A stretch of 64,000 nucleotides of DNA from Ophioderma brevispina (GCA_023653785.1 JAMKCH010035364.1:168640-232639), one strand, 5' to 3'; shown: positions 24,740 to 37,221, counted from the stretch's first letter. A program made the numbers and translations. Notes: generated by a model from the letters alone, not told the origin.

Positions 24740-26980
24740 TGTATAGTATAATGTGTGTGGTGTGTGTGGTGTGGTGGGGGGGGGGGTGGTTACCACGATT
24801 ACGATTGCCATGTTGTGTAGGTGTGAAGTGGTGGGGTGTAAGGGGTGTGAGTGGGTGTGTTTATCGCGCGCGCATAGGCGGGTGTGATTGCTGTAAAGTC
24901 ATTACTGTAGCACGCAAACCAAAATGGTTTCCAAATTGTTACAATAGTTCTTAAGAAAGTATATTCTCCTCAGATTAATCCTTTTAACATTTCTTCTTTG
25001 TCATCCAAGGTCATCACATTACAAGATTTCGGTTGTTCAACTTTACAGAGTCTTATCTTTAAGGTGTAACGATATCGACAACGAGGGAGAATAGTTAAAG
25101 TAAAGTATTGTAATATAATGTCACTTTCTATTTAAAAGAAACTTAATATTCCTTTGAAAATCGCTAACACTGGTTTATTCTATTGTATGCATAAGGGAGC
25201 CAACATTTAAAAAAACACCATGATTACGGCTCAACATTTTTAACCTTACCTCCAGGCTATTTTGTCACATCAAGGTTTATAGTATTATACCGTATTGTGG
25301 TGGGGCATGCAGTATACAATTGTCGCTTGTAAAATAGAAGTCCATCTACAATGATAAGTCATTTAATACATAAGAAAGAAATGTCTTTAACTTAATGAAC
25401 CTGCCCAGGTATAAAGTGTGGCAAAGAATAAATGGATACATTTCATGATTTGACACGTATTCTTTCCTTTGCAGTCTTCTTTATAGATGCCTTCTCATGC
25501 GAAGTTGGAAAAGGGAAGACTTGACTCTGTCCACAACTTAATGCTCCCATTGTATTCATTGAACCATTAAGTATATATTTTCCTACATTAACCTATTGTT
25601 TTCATTGGACATTACGTATAAATTTTCCTATTTTAAATTTTAAAGCCGTAGATTTCTAAACACGCCATTATTTATTTCTCAATTTACACCCTGCGATTTT
25701 ATTCATGTTCTGTATGATTAATGTTAAAACGGAGAAGCACCGAAGTGATCGATGTGATTGAAATCCTCACCTTCATTTAAATTTAATAGAACAAACAACA
25801 CAAAGAAAAAAAATTGTGGTTGATCCAAGCAGTTTTCCTCTAAACATGATCACCTCCTCCGTGTTACAACGAACACACGCACGGCTACTCTGGGGAAGAT
25901 GAAACCTTTATGGGGCCTGGTATTAATCAGAGAAGTATCGTTAACAAATGTAATTTATATATTACGTATCGGAAACAAATGTGATTTATATATTATAATA
26001 TACACCATTTCAATGTTTTTTTTTTCGTTAGAAAATGGACGAACGCCATCAGACTCTTCAAAGGACCCAGATGCTCAAATTCAAATGGGTAGAAAGTTGT
26101 TCTACACCTCCAACTGGCAAACTAATTTTTAGAACACTTTGAAAAAAAATACTTTAGTTATATAATTCGCTATATCTCGAAACATTAACTAGCTGATATG
26201 TATATCAAAGTATATATTATTTCTATAAGTATATAAATGGCAGAATCTTATGAGTGATGGCAGTAATGGATATTTTGCATTACATTGATGCTATAGGTCA
26301 TCCAATAAAACAAATACTTTATTTTTCCACTTTGATTTTTCAATGATTAACATACTGTAATATAATTACATATTTTAATAGAAACTGAGGCTTTTAACAT
26401 AGTATACACAGGGGGAAATTAATAAACTACATTTTGATACCAAAACTTAGAAAATAGCATGTTCCTTTGAAAGTTATATTTTGTTATAACGCCCAGAATT
26501 TAATCCTAATGAAAACAAAATGTTTGCCATTTTGGAATATATTAGTAAGGCATATTGGAATTCTAAAGGCACATAATTGGTAAGTTTCTATTTGGAAATG
26601 TCTATTTCTTACAGGACGGGGGTTCGGGGGTAGTTGGAATTTGCCATCAAGTAAAATAGGTGCCAAGGCCATCTGAACTCACGTTAGCTTTGAGAGAGAA
26701 AGATCATATCCAAATTAAGTGTAAAGCGAAGGACTTTCATGGACAGTTATTGGAAAATGATGACGATTGAGTTCACTACAATCAGAAGAAGAAGAAAAGA
26801 GACCAACCAAGGACAACATCGTGAAGACAGAAACTAAAGGTAAAATCCATGGATAGAGCAGTTTTGTACATACCATCTGTTGAAGATCCAATTAAGTTAC
26901 CCTTTTTATTCAAGATAAGTGCTATAGTACTATTCATCTGCACTAGGTAAACACGCCGAATTCTATGAATTTGCAGGTGG
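24740..26980. other. Intergenic, no assigned gene
   Basis: Mostly AT-rich. A possible acceptor-like pyrimidine tract ending in TTCGTTAG at 26022-26029 precedes a 34-codon open stretch that ends at 26132. There is no homology to support an exon. Confidence 0.35.
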
Positions 26981-26984
26981 GCGA

Positions 26985-27275
26985 ACAGTTACCTTAAACT
27001 TGGGTTAACAATCACTTGGGATAAGAATCGCCTTAAACTTGGATAAAGAAATACACCTTAAACTTGGGTTAACAATCACCTGAAAGTCGAGGTAACAATC
27101 ACTTCAAACTTGGGTTAACAATCACTTCAAACTTGGGTTAACAATCACTTGGGTTTGCATTCACCTTAAACTTGGGTTAGCAATCACCTCAAACTTAGGT
27201 TAAAAATCACTTGGGTTATCAAGTACCTAAAATTTGGTTGAACAATCACTTTAAACTTCGGGTAACTTGAACAAA
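26985..27275. repeat. 23-24 bp minisatellite (about 12 units)
   Basis: Core unit ACTTGGGTTAACAATCACTT, repeated with substitutions. The cleanest pair is at 27088-27140. Units are adjacent with no unique spacers. Confidence 0.88.
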
Positions 27276-27731
27276 TGTGCAAATTATTGTCATTGCTAGC
27301 TAGTTGAGGTGTTGGATCCGGCGTTAGTTATGATTATGTTATGACATTTTGCTTCCAAGCATTTTTTTTCCTAAGCGGATATATTGTTAGTTGAAATAAA
27401 TCATGCAAAATGAAAGAAATAATGTAATATTTGTTTGCTTACAACACCACTTGGGTAGCGGGTGGATGAATGTACTTAGGCCATGGATACATTTCATAAG
27501 TCAACAGTGGTTGGGTACCGCGTATAGAAAGTTGTCCCAAAGCAATGTTTACGTTGCGTGTTCAAAATACGGATATGCATACCTTAAGAGTAAACAGCCA
27601 AGTAACCACAACTACAGTAGTAGGCCTATCACGTAAGGAATACTTAATTAATTCATGATGTAATCTTTATTACATGAATTTTGATTTACACCACACTTCA
27701 TCTGCAAGAACTGAACAAACATGTAAATATA

Positions 27732-27873
27732 ATACATACATACATACATACATACATACATACATACATACACACAGACAGAGAGACAGACATACATACA
27801 TACATACATACATACATACATACATACATACATACATACATACATACATACATACATACATACATACATACAT
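27732..27873. repeat. (ATAC)n microsatellite
   Basis: Tetranucleotide run interrupted by a CACACAGACAGAGAGACAGA segment at 27771-27790. It produces Tyr/Ile/His/Thr-repeat frames that are not genes. Confidence 0.97.
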
Positions 27874-28033
<160 letters not shown>

Positions 28034-30090
28034 CAGATTCGAAATTTAAAAATCAGAAAACGATTCATCATGTTTTACAGAAATCATATAGCTGAGTACA
28101 ATTTTTAAATTAACATTCTGAAAGGCTGTCCATTTTTGTAATATTTTTTACTAACCCAATTATTCCAAATGCCTCATTAGCATTTTATAGATTAAAAACA
28201 AAACAATTGGTAGTATCCTTTAAATGTACTGTATGCACACCATCCCATTTGCAAAATACCTAAACAGGTTTAACAATTTACCCACCCATTTGAGTAAAAA
28301 TAAAAATCCATTTGCGCAAGTTGTCGTAACTCAGGGAACACTTCATCCAGAAATACAGGTATGCCATTTATCAAAAACACCATTTAGTCGTTCTATATAT
28401 TTCTCTTTGTGCACTCTGTTGTCAATATAAGAACAGATTTACGCTATTTTTAAGATTAAAAACGGTATCAAATGAAGCGTGCATTTGTTTCCCTTCAATT
28501 TAGCACCAGTGCCCAACGTGATCAAATATTGCTCGCAAAATGTTTTGTAAGTAGGGTAGTAATTTGTGATTGTTTGTTTGCCTGTTTGTTTTGTTGTTGT
28601 TGTAATTGTTTTTATATTTGCTTTGCTTTGTTTTTGTATGTTTTGTTTGCGGTTCCTTTTTATTTGTTTGCTTTTTTTTTTATTTTGCTGTTATTCTTCT
28701 ATTTTTCTTTTTTTTTTTCTTCTTTTATTTTTTATTTTTGCCTGATTAAACAACAGAATGTAGCAAGAATAATACCATGTTCAAGTGCTTAAATTAATAG
28801 AAAAACTCTGAATACTTTAAAATCAACAAGAAAGAAAATAATACACATTGCATCTATATATTTTGACAATAATCGTTTTTTTCCTTTCAAAATTAAGCCT
28901 TGTGATAATAGAGAGAGACACGCCTAAACAAATCCATGCTTTGATATGTAAAACTTTTTAACGAAACCAAATGGCGCTGGAAATCGTAAAAAAAAATAAA
29001 GGAAACAAAAACAGCTTGCAAACTTCAAATCTGTCCTTTCCCCACTATAAAACGTTTTTTTTTTCGCTCAAACTTTTCAGACAGATCTGAAAACTGCTGT
29101 TAATTGTCGTAACTCATTGTCATTGCTACAATTAAGTAAGCTGGTTAGAAAACGAGATGCCTTTGCAATCGCATTTGTACAATATTGGCTAGCCTGAGCT
29201 TGCAGCATAATCAATGTCCGAGTGGTATTTGTCGATGGCATTAAACAAACAATTTAACTTATAAGATCAGTTGCATTAACCTAATTAAATATTCTTGAAA
29301 GATAGAGACTTTTACGGTGTTTTGTAATGTCTTTAGCAAACGTCGACAAATCCCCAACCATTTTGCCTTCTGTCCAGTAAATTGCATTACCATTTCTGTC
29401 ACGTCTTCTACAGTTAATATTAATGTATGAAACCCAACAGTCCGTTGTCAAGTGCGTTCCTCCGGGGAAATCAGTTTGTGCTTTCATGAGACTAAATTGC
29501 GCGTTTACTTATCCGTGCCATCAAGTGCTATTTATAACACTACTTGACAAGTTCACGGAAGGACGCAACGAGCTTGCCGTAACTCCAGTAGTATTGGCTA
29601 TCGTAGTCTTAAATTTGATCAGGCAAAAGCGAGTATGCGTGATCTTGCATTTTCTCCATGTACTTTCAGTTCTATCCTATCTTGTGTAAACGCGAAGTGC
29701 TGATGATACAATCCCTACAAACACACAGAGTTGAAAATATTAGTCAGTTCTTGGCAAATTGTCAGCGTGACAGGATGATTACGTTACTTTCTACACCTTT
29801 AACAAGAGCGGACTGTGAAAATCAACGGTGGCATATAGGAAGAGACATTTGTTTAAGGACCAGGCTTTAACTTGGACTGTTTAAAGAGGATGATACTCAA
29901 CGTTTCCCTGTATTGACTAAGCTATTCATAGTGCTGTGCGCACACACACACCAGGACAACTTCACCTACTCTGCAATTCATGAAGCGGTTCATTGTGCAA
30001 TACACACTGAACGATTAAAACACTGTTTTTCCTACCTACATCGAGACATAACCAATCGGTTGAGGAACGATTTCATCATTCTCACATTAG
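28034..30090. other. Upstream of the Ig receptor gene; no other gene assigned
   Basis: A T-rich tract lies at 28560-28745. The 29.3-30.1 kb part has several short frames with no domains. A pyrimidine-rich stretch ending in CTCACATTAG at 30081-30090 could be a 3' splice site for a leader intron just before the receptor's start codon. This is a guess. Confidence 0.35.
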
Positions 30091-30111
30091 GTGCGCCAAT
30101 ACTATGCCAAA

Positions 30112-31284
30112 ATGAAATCGATTTTAGTGCCAGATTTGTTTTTCCTCTGGAGCGGATTGGTGCTAAACCTAGCACAAATGGGAATTGTTATATCAGATAC
30201 CCGCATCGTCGCCAATGCACCAGTGAACCCTGTTGATCAAAGTGGTATTCTAGCAGTACACTGCCAAGTGTGGAACTTGCAAAGGGAAGACGAGGTGTTG
30301 ATACTAAGAACGGTGAACGACAAGACCGAAAAACTTGGCGATACCCAAGATGCCAATCTGGAGGATAGAATTTTCATTGCGGAAAGACAAATGGAGGACG
30401 GTTCCACGGTGTATTTTCTTTCCCTTACGGATGTGACGGAATCCGACGCTGGTGAATACTCCTGTAAGGTGATACGAATGGCTAAGCAGATAACGGAAAT
30501 TGCAACACATTCCGTCAAGATTAGCGTTGTTCACTTTCCATCGGAATCTAATCCTAAATGTGAGTTCAATAACGATAAACTCAAAGTAATGGAAGGGATT
30601 CCTATAACCCTGAACTGCAGTTCCAGTACTGGCAATCCTCGTGTTCAGATAAGTTGGAGCCAAGTTGGTTCCAACACAAAGCTGCCTTCGAGACAGATAA
30701 CTACAGATAAAATTGTGTATGCGGAACTGACCATTCGCCCAACAGTCAGTGATTCCGTCTATCTGTGTCAGATTCAAAGCTCAGCATTTCCAGGTAAATC
30801 TGGAACATGCCACATTGGCCCTCTTACAGTGATTCGGGACCCAAATGGTCCTAAGCTGTCAACGTATATTACCAATAAATTGCCGACAACGTCCGTACCT
30901 TTCGAATTAACCCAGCGTTCAAATGATGTGAAATCTACAGCTACAAAATGTCGCCAGATATGCGCAACCAAAACATCTGGACAATTGTATGGATAATTGG
31001 CACAGTTTTTCATGGCAGTTCTTGCACTACTATTCTTTGTTGTTTTTGTAGGATTGCTTCTGAAATACTACAAACGTGTAAGAGACAATGATAGGACCAA
31101 ATACAAAGCGCCTTATGAGCAACGCTCACATAAAGTTTACGAAGAACTAGAAATACGACGATGCGGTGGTCAGGTATATATGGCGTTAGACAAATCAAAA
31201 GCCACTGGACGTGAATCAACGTATACGGACGGACAAGTTGAACATATGGACAATGTAACAAATGAACCTATGATATTGAGATAA
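30112..31284 (+). CDS. Two-Ig-domain type I membrane receptor with ITAM-like tail (390 aa if two single-base shifts are errors)
   Basis: The ATG at 30112 (A at -3) opens a hydrophobic leader (residues ~8-27). Ig domain 1 has Cys51 and Cys118, the latter in a DAGEYSC motif. Ig domain 2 has Cys169 followed by ISW, and Cys219 in YLC; Cys150 and Cys233 could form an extra bridge. N168 in an NCS context may be glycosylated. A Thr/Ser-rich linker follows. The frame then stops at 30994, but two compensating homopolymer shifts (AAAA at 30945-30948, one base short; TTTTT at 31006-31010, one base long) would run it through NIWTIVWIIG into MAVLALLFFVVFVGLL, one transmembrane helix with the Lys/Arg stop-transfer KYYKR. 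The tail has YEEL (31138-31149) and YMAL (31177-31188), nine residues apart. All of this lies in one exon. It probably acts at the cell surface in adhesion or immune recognition; ligand unknown. The alternative is a recently dead copy. Confidence 0.82.
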
Positions 31285-32675
31285 AAACACTGTTCTTTGT
31301 ATATATTAGACATTCTTGATAAGTAGATTGTCCTCTGGTAAAGACAAAATGTGTTCACGTAATATCCACTTTTGACCAAACCAGAATACATTATTGTACC
31401 CTAAATACCCGATTTGTTAAATTGACTTGGAATTTCAACTAACTATTCTCATTTGGATATCCTTAAGGCTATTCCAGTAGACGACAATCGGGCACCAGCT
31501 TTTTACAAAGGGGTCCTGACGAATGTGGACATAAATGTACCAAAGTCTGTGACTTTAAGGGATTTCAATCTATATGGGGCGCATGCTGAAATCATAAACC
31601 TTTGAAATTCTGTACCTTGTGACGCTCAAAGATCGAAGAAAAAAACGTGCCCGGTTTCCATTACGATGAAAGACATTCTATATTTCTTAGTGTTGTTTTA
31701 ACAAGTGCTCACTGGATGTGAATGAGTCCTGAATACGTATTTGAAACCAGACTACTTTATATATTCCATACGCAACGTATTACTTTCACATTATTCAAAG
31801 CTGCCAGCCCATTAGTTTGGCCAGAAAGCTGCGTTAATTACTACCAATTACACGATTGTAGTTTTTTGCCACGAAACGCGCTGCATGTATGTACTAAAAA
31901 CCTTTAAATGTTAATAGTTATTTTGTCCACAGCACCATATTTCACTGCCTTGGTTCCATGCCTCGAAATACAAAAGCAACACAATCATTACCACTACTCC
32001 AATTAAGTAGTACATTTTGTGTAATTAGTGCAGTGAAAACATCGATTTGGTCTTAATTATTTTGAAGAAAAAAATTAAAATATCGACTGAAGAAAAATGT
32101 ATTAGTTGCTGTTTCATTTCAAGCCATATAAGGACATAGGCCTCATTTGAAATGGACCCCATACAGCTACGATCGAACGGAGTGTCATTTTACTCAAGGT
32201 AATATTGTTATAAAATTACTTTACACCATACGGCACAATATTGAACAAACCGAAATAGCTGCAGCATTCGCAGTCAATCACTGTTCGAAATAAAAGCCAT
32301 GGGGCCGTTTTCCGTTCCGTAAGATGGGAATAGCTTATTGCATTACCCATGCTCGATATTAAAGATAAACACGACGTGTTGTTTTATAGATTTATTGGAC
32401 CGCTGATATCAAATATAAGTTTAATATAATTTTAAGGGAAAGAATAATAAAACTCTAGAACGTAATTTGGTAAAATCAAAAGTGTAAAGAATAATGTTCC
32501 AAATGATGATAATGAGAAGTGGCGAAACTGGTTATTTTGGCTACTGTTCAGTAGGTTATTTGTCGTGTTTTGATAAAATGTAATTTGCCAATACAAACTT
32601 AAAATGAAATTGTTGTTTCCAAATATGAAATTAATGAATAAAGTTTTTCAATATGATGACAATATTACCATTTGA
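31285..32675. other. 3' flank of the Ig receptor gene; no gene seen
   Basis: No canonical AATAAA within about 400 bp of the stop codon; the first clear one is near 32287. Otherwise unique, AT-rich sequence. Confidence 0.4.
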
Positions 32676-32698
32676 ATGCGAATCCTTATTTACGTTAA

Positions 32699-33600
32699 CC
32701 CTCGTCTACATAAGGGGGTAGTTACCCACACTCATTGTTATCACCCCACCTCAACCCTATCTCTGGCTCTGGCCAAAAGATTGAACCAATTGATATTTTA
32801 ATCTCCTTTTGGTGAAAAAAGGCACCAATCAGAGTATAGACAGGGAATTGGATGATCTTGAAGTGGTGGATAGGGGTGGCAAGTATCTACCTAAATATGA
32901 GGGTTCACATTGCCTCAGATACTAATGTATAATATGGTCTCCCTGTTTTCATTGAAAATGATCACAAACATGCATAGTAAATAACTAGTTTGAATATTCA
33001 GTGTTTTGGTGTCATACTCTCATTACTCTGTTTGAGAGCCAGCAATTAAATTCTCAGAAATAATCAATTTTGTGACGTCATAGTGATGTCATATTGAAAA
33101 TGTTTGTACTTATTTTCATTACCAATAAGAAGAAGGCATTTTTACTTTTTAACTGAGTCAAAACATTACTATTATAGCATTTAAACCAGTCATTTCCCAC
33201 GCATGAAAATCGGATATTCCTAATTTGAAATATTTTCTCCTATTCTAAGTGTCTATGGAAATTGACAGTTTTGCTTACATGCGAAATTCATTACGTCATT
33301 TTGATAATGCTAATTATGTTGGTACTTATTTTGGTATTGATGGAACGAGGATGACCCTAGCTATCTATTGGTACCGAAATCAAGTGTCTGTGATATTACG
33401 GCGCCGTAGTAGGCGTGTTGATACTTCTCTCCGGAAAGGGGAGTTACTTGCAACCCTCCATATATCACTTTGGAATTAACATGTACAGTACCTAAACCCC
33501 GGTGGGTGTTCGTTTTTGCATGAGAAGGAGCGTAAAATGTAAATTCGATTTAATCATTGGCATCGGAAAAGTGGGGGTTTAGTATGGCGGGAAAAATCAA
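32699..33600. mobile_element. piggyBac-like MITE, array member A (right end unclear)
   Basis: TTAA at 32695-32698 precedes CCCTCGTCTACATAAGGGGG. The body carries GTGACGTCATAGTGATGTCAT (33072-33092) and resembles members C and D. Its own right terminus is not evident, because member B begins at 33601. The region 33200-33470 resembles, in reverse, part of the long repeat at 1980-2260. Confidence 0.65.
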
Positions 33601-34015
33601 CCCTCGTCTACCGAAGGAAAATGGGGAAAATCATTTTTTTACCAAAAAAGTTAGGAATATCCGATTGTCACGCGGTTTTTTGGCTCTACTTGGTGGAAAA
33701 TGACTAGTTTTATACATCAAGAGCGTTTTAGTGCTATAATAATGTGTTTGAGTCAGTAAAATAGCAAAATATCAATTTTCCACCCTATATCTATTTTTTC
33801 ATACTTTCCTCAAGTTATGACGTCATAGTGACGTCATAATGGGGATGTCGGTACCTATTTTGATACCAATGGAAAGAATAACCTCTAAGCTATCTTGTGG
33901 TACCACATTTATAGGAATCGGATGTTCAGTTGTTCAGTAACGAAAATCACAGGGGGTGTAGTAACCCCCACCCCTTCGGGAGTTTTGTTACAAAAGTGGC
34001 TCAGATAGACGAGGG
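33601..34015. mobile_element. piggyBac-like MITE, array member B (415 bp)
   Basis: Left end CCCTCGTCTACC at 33601 follows TCAA, a one-base variant of TTAA. The right end GATAGACGAGGG ends at 34015 and is followed by TTAA at 34016-34019. Internal TATGACGTCATAGTGACGTC (33819-33838) is shared with the fragment at 61450-61575. Confidence 0.75.
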
Positions 34016-34058
34016 TTAATAATAATAACTATTGAATGCGAATCCTTATTTACGTTAA

Positions 34059-34966
34059 CCCTCGTCTACCTAAGGGGGGGGGTAGTTACCCAAACTCAAA
34101 TTTATCACCCAAGCTTAAAGGTGCAATGAAAGATTTTGAGGCCACCCAAATATTGTGTTATAATAGTAATTTCATATAGATTAGACACTCAATAGATTTC
34201 TTACCTTGTATTTGGCTAAAGAAATGCCTTAAAGGAGAGAAAAAAAATGTGTTTTTGAAATATTTATATTTCAATATAAAACATAGGCTGAATTTTGTAT
34301 TTGCTCCTATACGAAATTAGAAATTTCATAATTTTTGTACCAAAGAACCATTTCTCAGCTTAATCCTTTCAGATGTGGATAGGTTTGATAGAAAGCTTTA
34401 CATCAGGGTAAAAATCAGTACCTGATATGTGAAATCTCTTGTTGCACCTTAACCATTCCTGGCATAGGAGGAAGGAAATTGACAATTGAGAATTTTACAT
34501 CTCCTTTTGCGTGAAAACAAACACCAAACCATTAGTGTAGACAGGGTACTGGACGATCTTCAAGTGATGGATAGGGGTGGCAAGTTATTCTACCTAAAAA
34601 TTGAAGGTTGTACACTGCTCAGACTACTTTGGGGCCTTCGTTTTCATTGAAATGAGTACCACATGCCTAGAAAAATAAACTAGCTTTGTATACCAGTCTT
34701 TGTGCCATAGTTCGCAAGCCAGCAAATTCGCGGACAATATTCAATAATTTATGACGTCACGGTTGGACGTCATAGTGACGTCCATATTGGGAATATAATT
34801 TGTGCCTAGTTTGATACCTCTAAATAGAAGACACAATTAAAGATACAAATTTACAAGTATTGAATATTTATTAATGGAAAACCTAAGGGATTGATAGTGA
34901 TAAACTATCCTCACTTTGGTGGGGGGGTGTTGTAGTGTTTACAAGAACGGCTCAGGTAGACAAGGG
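34059..34966. mobile_element. piggyBac-like MITE, array member C (interrupted)
   Basis: TTAA at 34055-34058 precedes CCCTCGTCTACCTAAGGGGG. The right end GGTAGACAAGGG finishes at 34966, followed by TTTAA. A second element (34119-34448) sits inside. Removing it joins sequence that matches members A and D. Confidence 0.8.
34119..34448. mobile_element. TTAA-flanked MITE nested inside member C (~330 bp)
   Basis: TTAA flanks it on both sides (34115-34118 and 34449-34452). Ends are inverted: AGGTGCAATGAAAGATTT on the left, and on the right the complement of GGTGCAACAAGAGATTT. The interrupted host position is a TTAA, and member D has CTTAA at the same place without the insert. It is thus a second, distinct TTAA-specific family. 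Confidence 0.8.
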
Positions 34967-35246
34967 TTTAAACGTTTTTAACATTAGAAAGATTAAATGG
35001 ATAGAGACAGAGAGGACAGAGACAGAGAAATAAATAGAGAGAGCAGACACTCAGAGACGATGATAAAAAATAGAAAAACTTAAGCATTCTGGAAGGTTGG
35101 GCTCAGGTAACCTAGGGTATTTTGACAATAAAAGAGTAGAGAGAGGATAATGAAAGGGGAAAAAAGACAAGAATTGTGAGAAAGACAGACTGTTTCTTTA
35201 AGTGTAAACAAATTACCATTTGAATGTGTGTCATTATTTACAATAG

Positions 35247-35801
35247 CCCTCGACTACCGAAAGGGGGTAGTTACCCCTCCCCATTTGCACCCTACCTTAA
35301 TCTTTTCATTGCTAAAAGATTGAACGTACTTCCAATTTATGCTCTCCTTTTCGTCAAAAAGAAGGACCAACAAAATTGTAGGCAGGGTATGGGCGACTCT
35401 GAAGTGATGGATAGAAGTGGCAACTACTCCCTCTTTAGGAGACGAATTATCTAAACGATATACGCTGCCATATATACTTACGAATTTGGTGATTTGGTAC
35501 TAGATTATGGTATCCTTTTCCATTGAAAATGAGCACCGACATGCCCAGTATGGTTTTGTATAGTTCCGAGTTTTAGTACCATACTACGTTCGCGAGCCAG
35601 CAAAATCACAGAAATTTCCAAATAATTGGGAATATAATTGTTGTCTAATTTGATACTTGTAATAATTCGACACTATTAGCTACTGTGCGCTACCAAATTA
35701 ACAAGTATTGGATATTGATTTATGAAATTCAAGGGGTTGATAACCATCCTCCACTTCTGGTGGGCCCGTAGCGTTACAACAATGGCTCAGGTAGACTACG
35801 G
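35247..35801. mobile_element. piggyBac-like MITE, array member D (555 bp)
   Basis: Left end CCCTCGACTACCGAAAGGGG; right end GGTAGACTACGG, then TTAA at 35802-35805. The left flank has ATAG where TTAA is expected. Termini have drifted from the consensus, so this is probably the oldest unit. Confidence 0.7.
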
Positions 35802-36093
35802 TTAAACTTTTTAACATTAGAGAGATAGAGCGGAAGTAAGAAAGACAGAAAGAAAGAAAGAGACAAGGAGAGACAGATAGGAACGATGAGAAAAAAAAAT
35901 AGAAACCGGTTAAGCATTCTGAAAGGTAGACGAGGGTATTCTTGACATTAAACAGAGAAGGCGATAAAGAATGGAGAAAGACAAGATTTGAGATAAAGAC
36001 AGACAGAAGCAAATAGACAAGGAGCGAGGACCAGCAGAGAAAGACGGTGAGAAATAATACAAAATAAAAAAAGGTTAAGGAATTCGAATCATT

Positions 36094-36598
36094 TAGGCCT
36101 ATATATTAATTTATGTAATTTGTCTGTTCAAAAGGGTTCTGGTTGGTAAAACTTCGATATGGGTTTAAATGGCATAATCGTTGTTATGCGGTTACATACA
36201 TGAGGGACAGAAATGTTACCACTCGTAATATTCAACTATTTTCAGAGCCACCCGAACTTCAAACAAAGGTCGATGGGGATAAGTACTGAATTTTGATCTA
36301 AGATAGGATCTAATTCAAAGTTGTGTGACAAGTAGCAATGTCAACACGTACTTTCCGTATTTAACAATAAATGAAACCAAAGGGATGGTTGTTGTATTTT
36401 ACATCATTTAGATTATAAATTGTAACTTCTTAGTATGATGAGTACGGTATGCATGTTTGTAACTTCCCAATATGATTTTATTTCTTAGACCCAAGATCGG
36501 ATCTAAATATGTAAATAAGACGTAGTTTCGTCTAAATGGACATAATTCAGACTGGATGCAGGTTCCGTTCAGTACCCTTCGCCCACTCTAAAAATTTG
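36094..36598. repeat. Segmental duplication, copy 1 (~500 bp)
   Basis: From TAGGCCTATATA to CCCACTCTAAAAATTTG this matches 37989-38486 collinearly with small indels. Sequences beyond both ends differ. Confidence 0.85.
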
Positions 36599-37221
36599 TT
36601 CTATATTACCCCCGGTTTGTAGCGGTATCTCTTCGTGGTACGCAGCCATTCCGTCGGGTCTGACGGGGGGAAAGGATAGTATGAACACATTGATCCAACA
36701 GATCTTTGGATAGTTTATCCCTCGTGGAAAGTCTGAATGATGTCCAAGGAGGTTCTAAAATTTATATACACTTGTATTTAATTCCAAACTGCTCCACTGC
36801 ATGCAAGAATGAAGTATGGAAGTGGAATTTTATTCATTTGTTTATACGTTACTTTTATAAATTGTATTTGACTATATCCTCCTATGCTACAGAAATCAAA
36901 ACATCAACAATGCTACTAGTAATATACGCGACTGCTTACGGCGGACTTGTGTGAAATCACCAAGCGACCTAATTTGAATAAAAATTCGGGATTGGTTGAT
37001 GTTGAATACAACAACCAAGCCACGCGGAGACGCTACGCCAAAAAGGGCTCGTTGATCATCATTTGAAGTCTCTCTTTCAATGATGCCACATCAAGTTAAA
37101 GTGTCCTACGAAGTGCGTAGAATAAGAAAGGCGACAACAACGAATTCATCGGACAGCTAGGCCCAAGTATCCTGACACCAGTGCCAAGCATACGAACAAG
37201 AATGACCCAGGTGACCTGTCT

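Larger units (their letters stand above)
32676..36060. repeat. Tandem array of MITE-plus-spacer units
   Basis: The flank TTTGAATGCGAATCCTTATT precedes the MITE start at 32675 and, but for one or two bases, again at 34034; a weaker version precedes 35215. After the MITE ends at 34966 and 35801 a shared purine-rich spacer follows (TTTTTAACATTAGA, GACAGAGAxA, TTAAGCATTCTG, AAGACAGAC). So the flank, MITE and spacer were duplicated together rather than each MITE inserting separately. Confidence 0.75.

Noticed and set aside
26985..27275. CRISPR array
   Set aside because: Units are adjacent with no unique spacers, and the genome is eukaryotic; it is a minisatellite.
30304..30777. 157-codon minus frame inside the Ig gene
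   Set aside because: It is antisense to the well-supported Ig domains and has no recognisable features.
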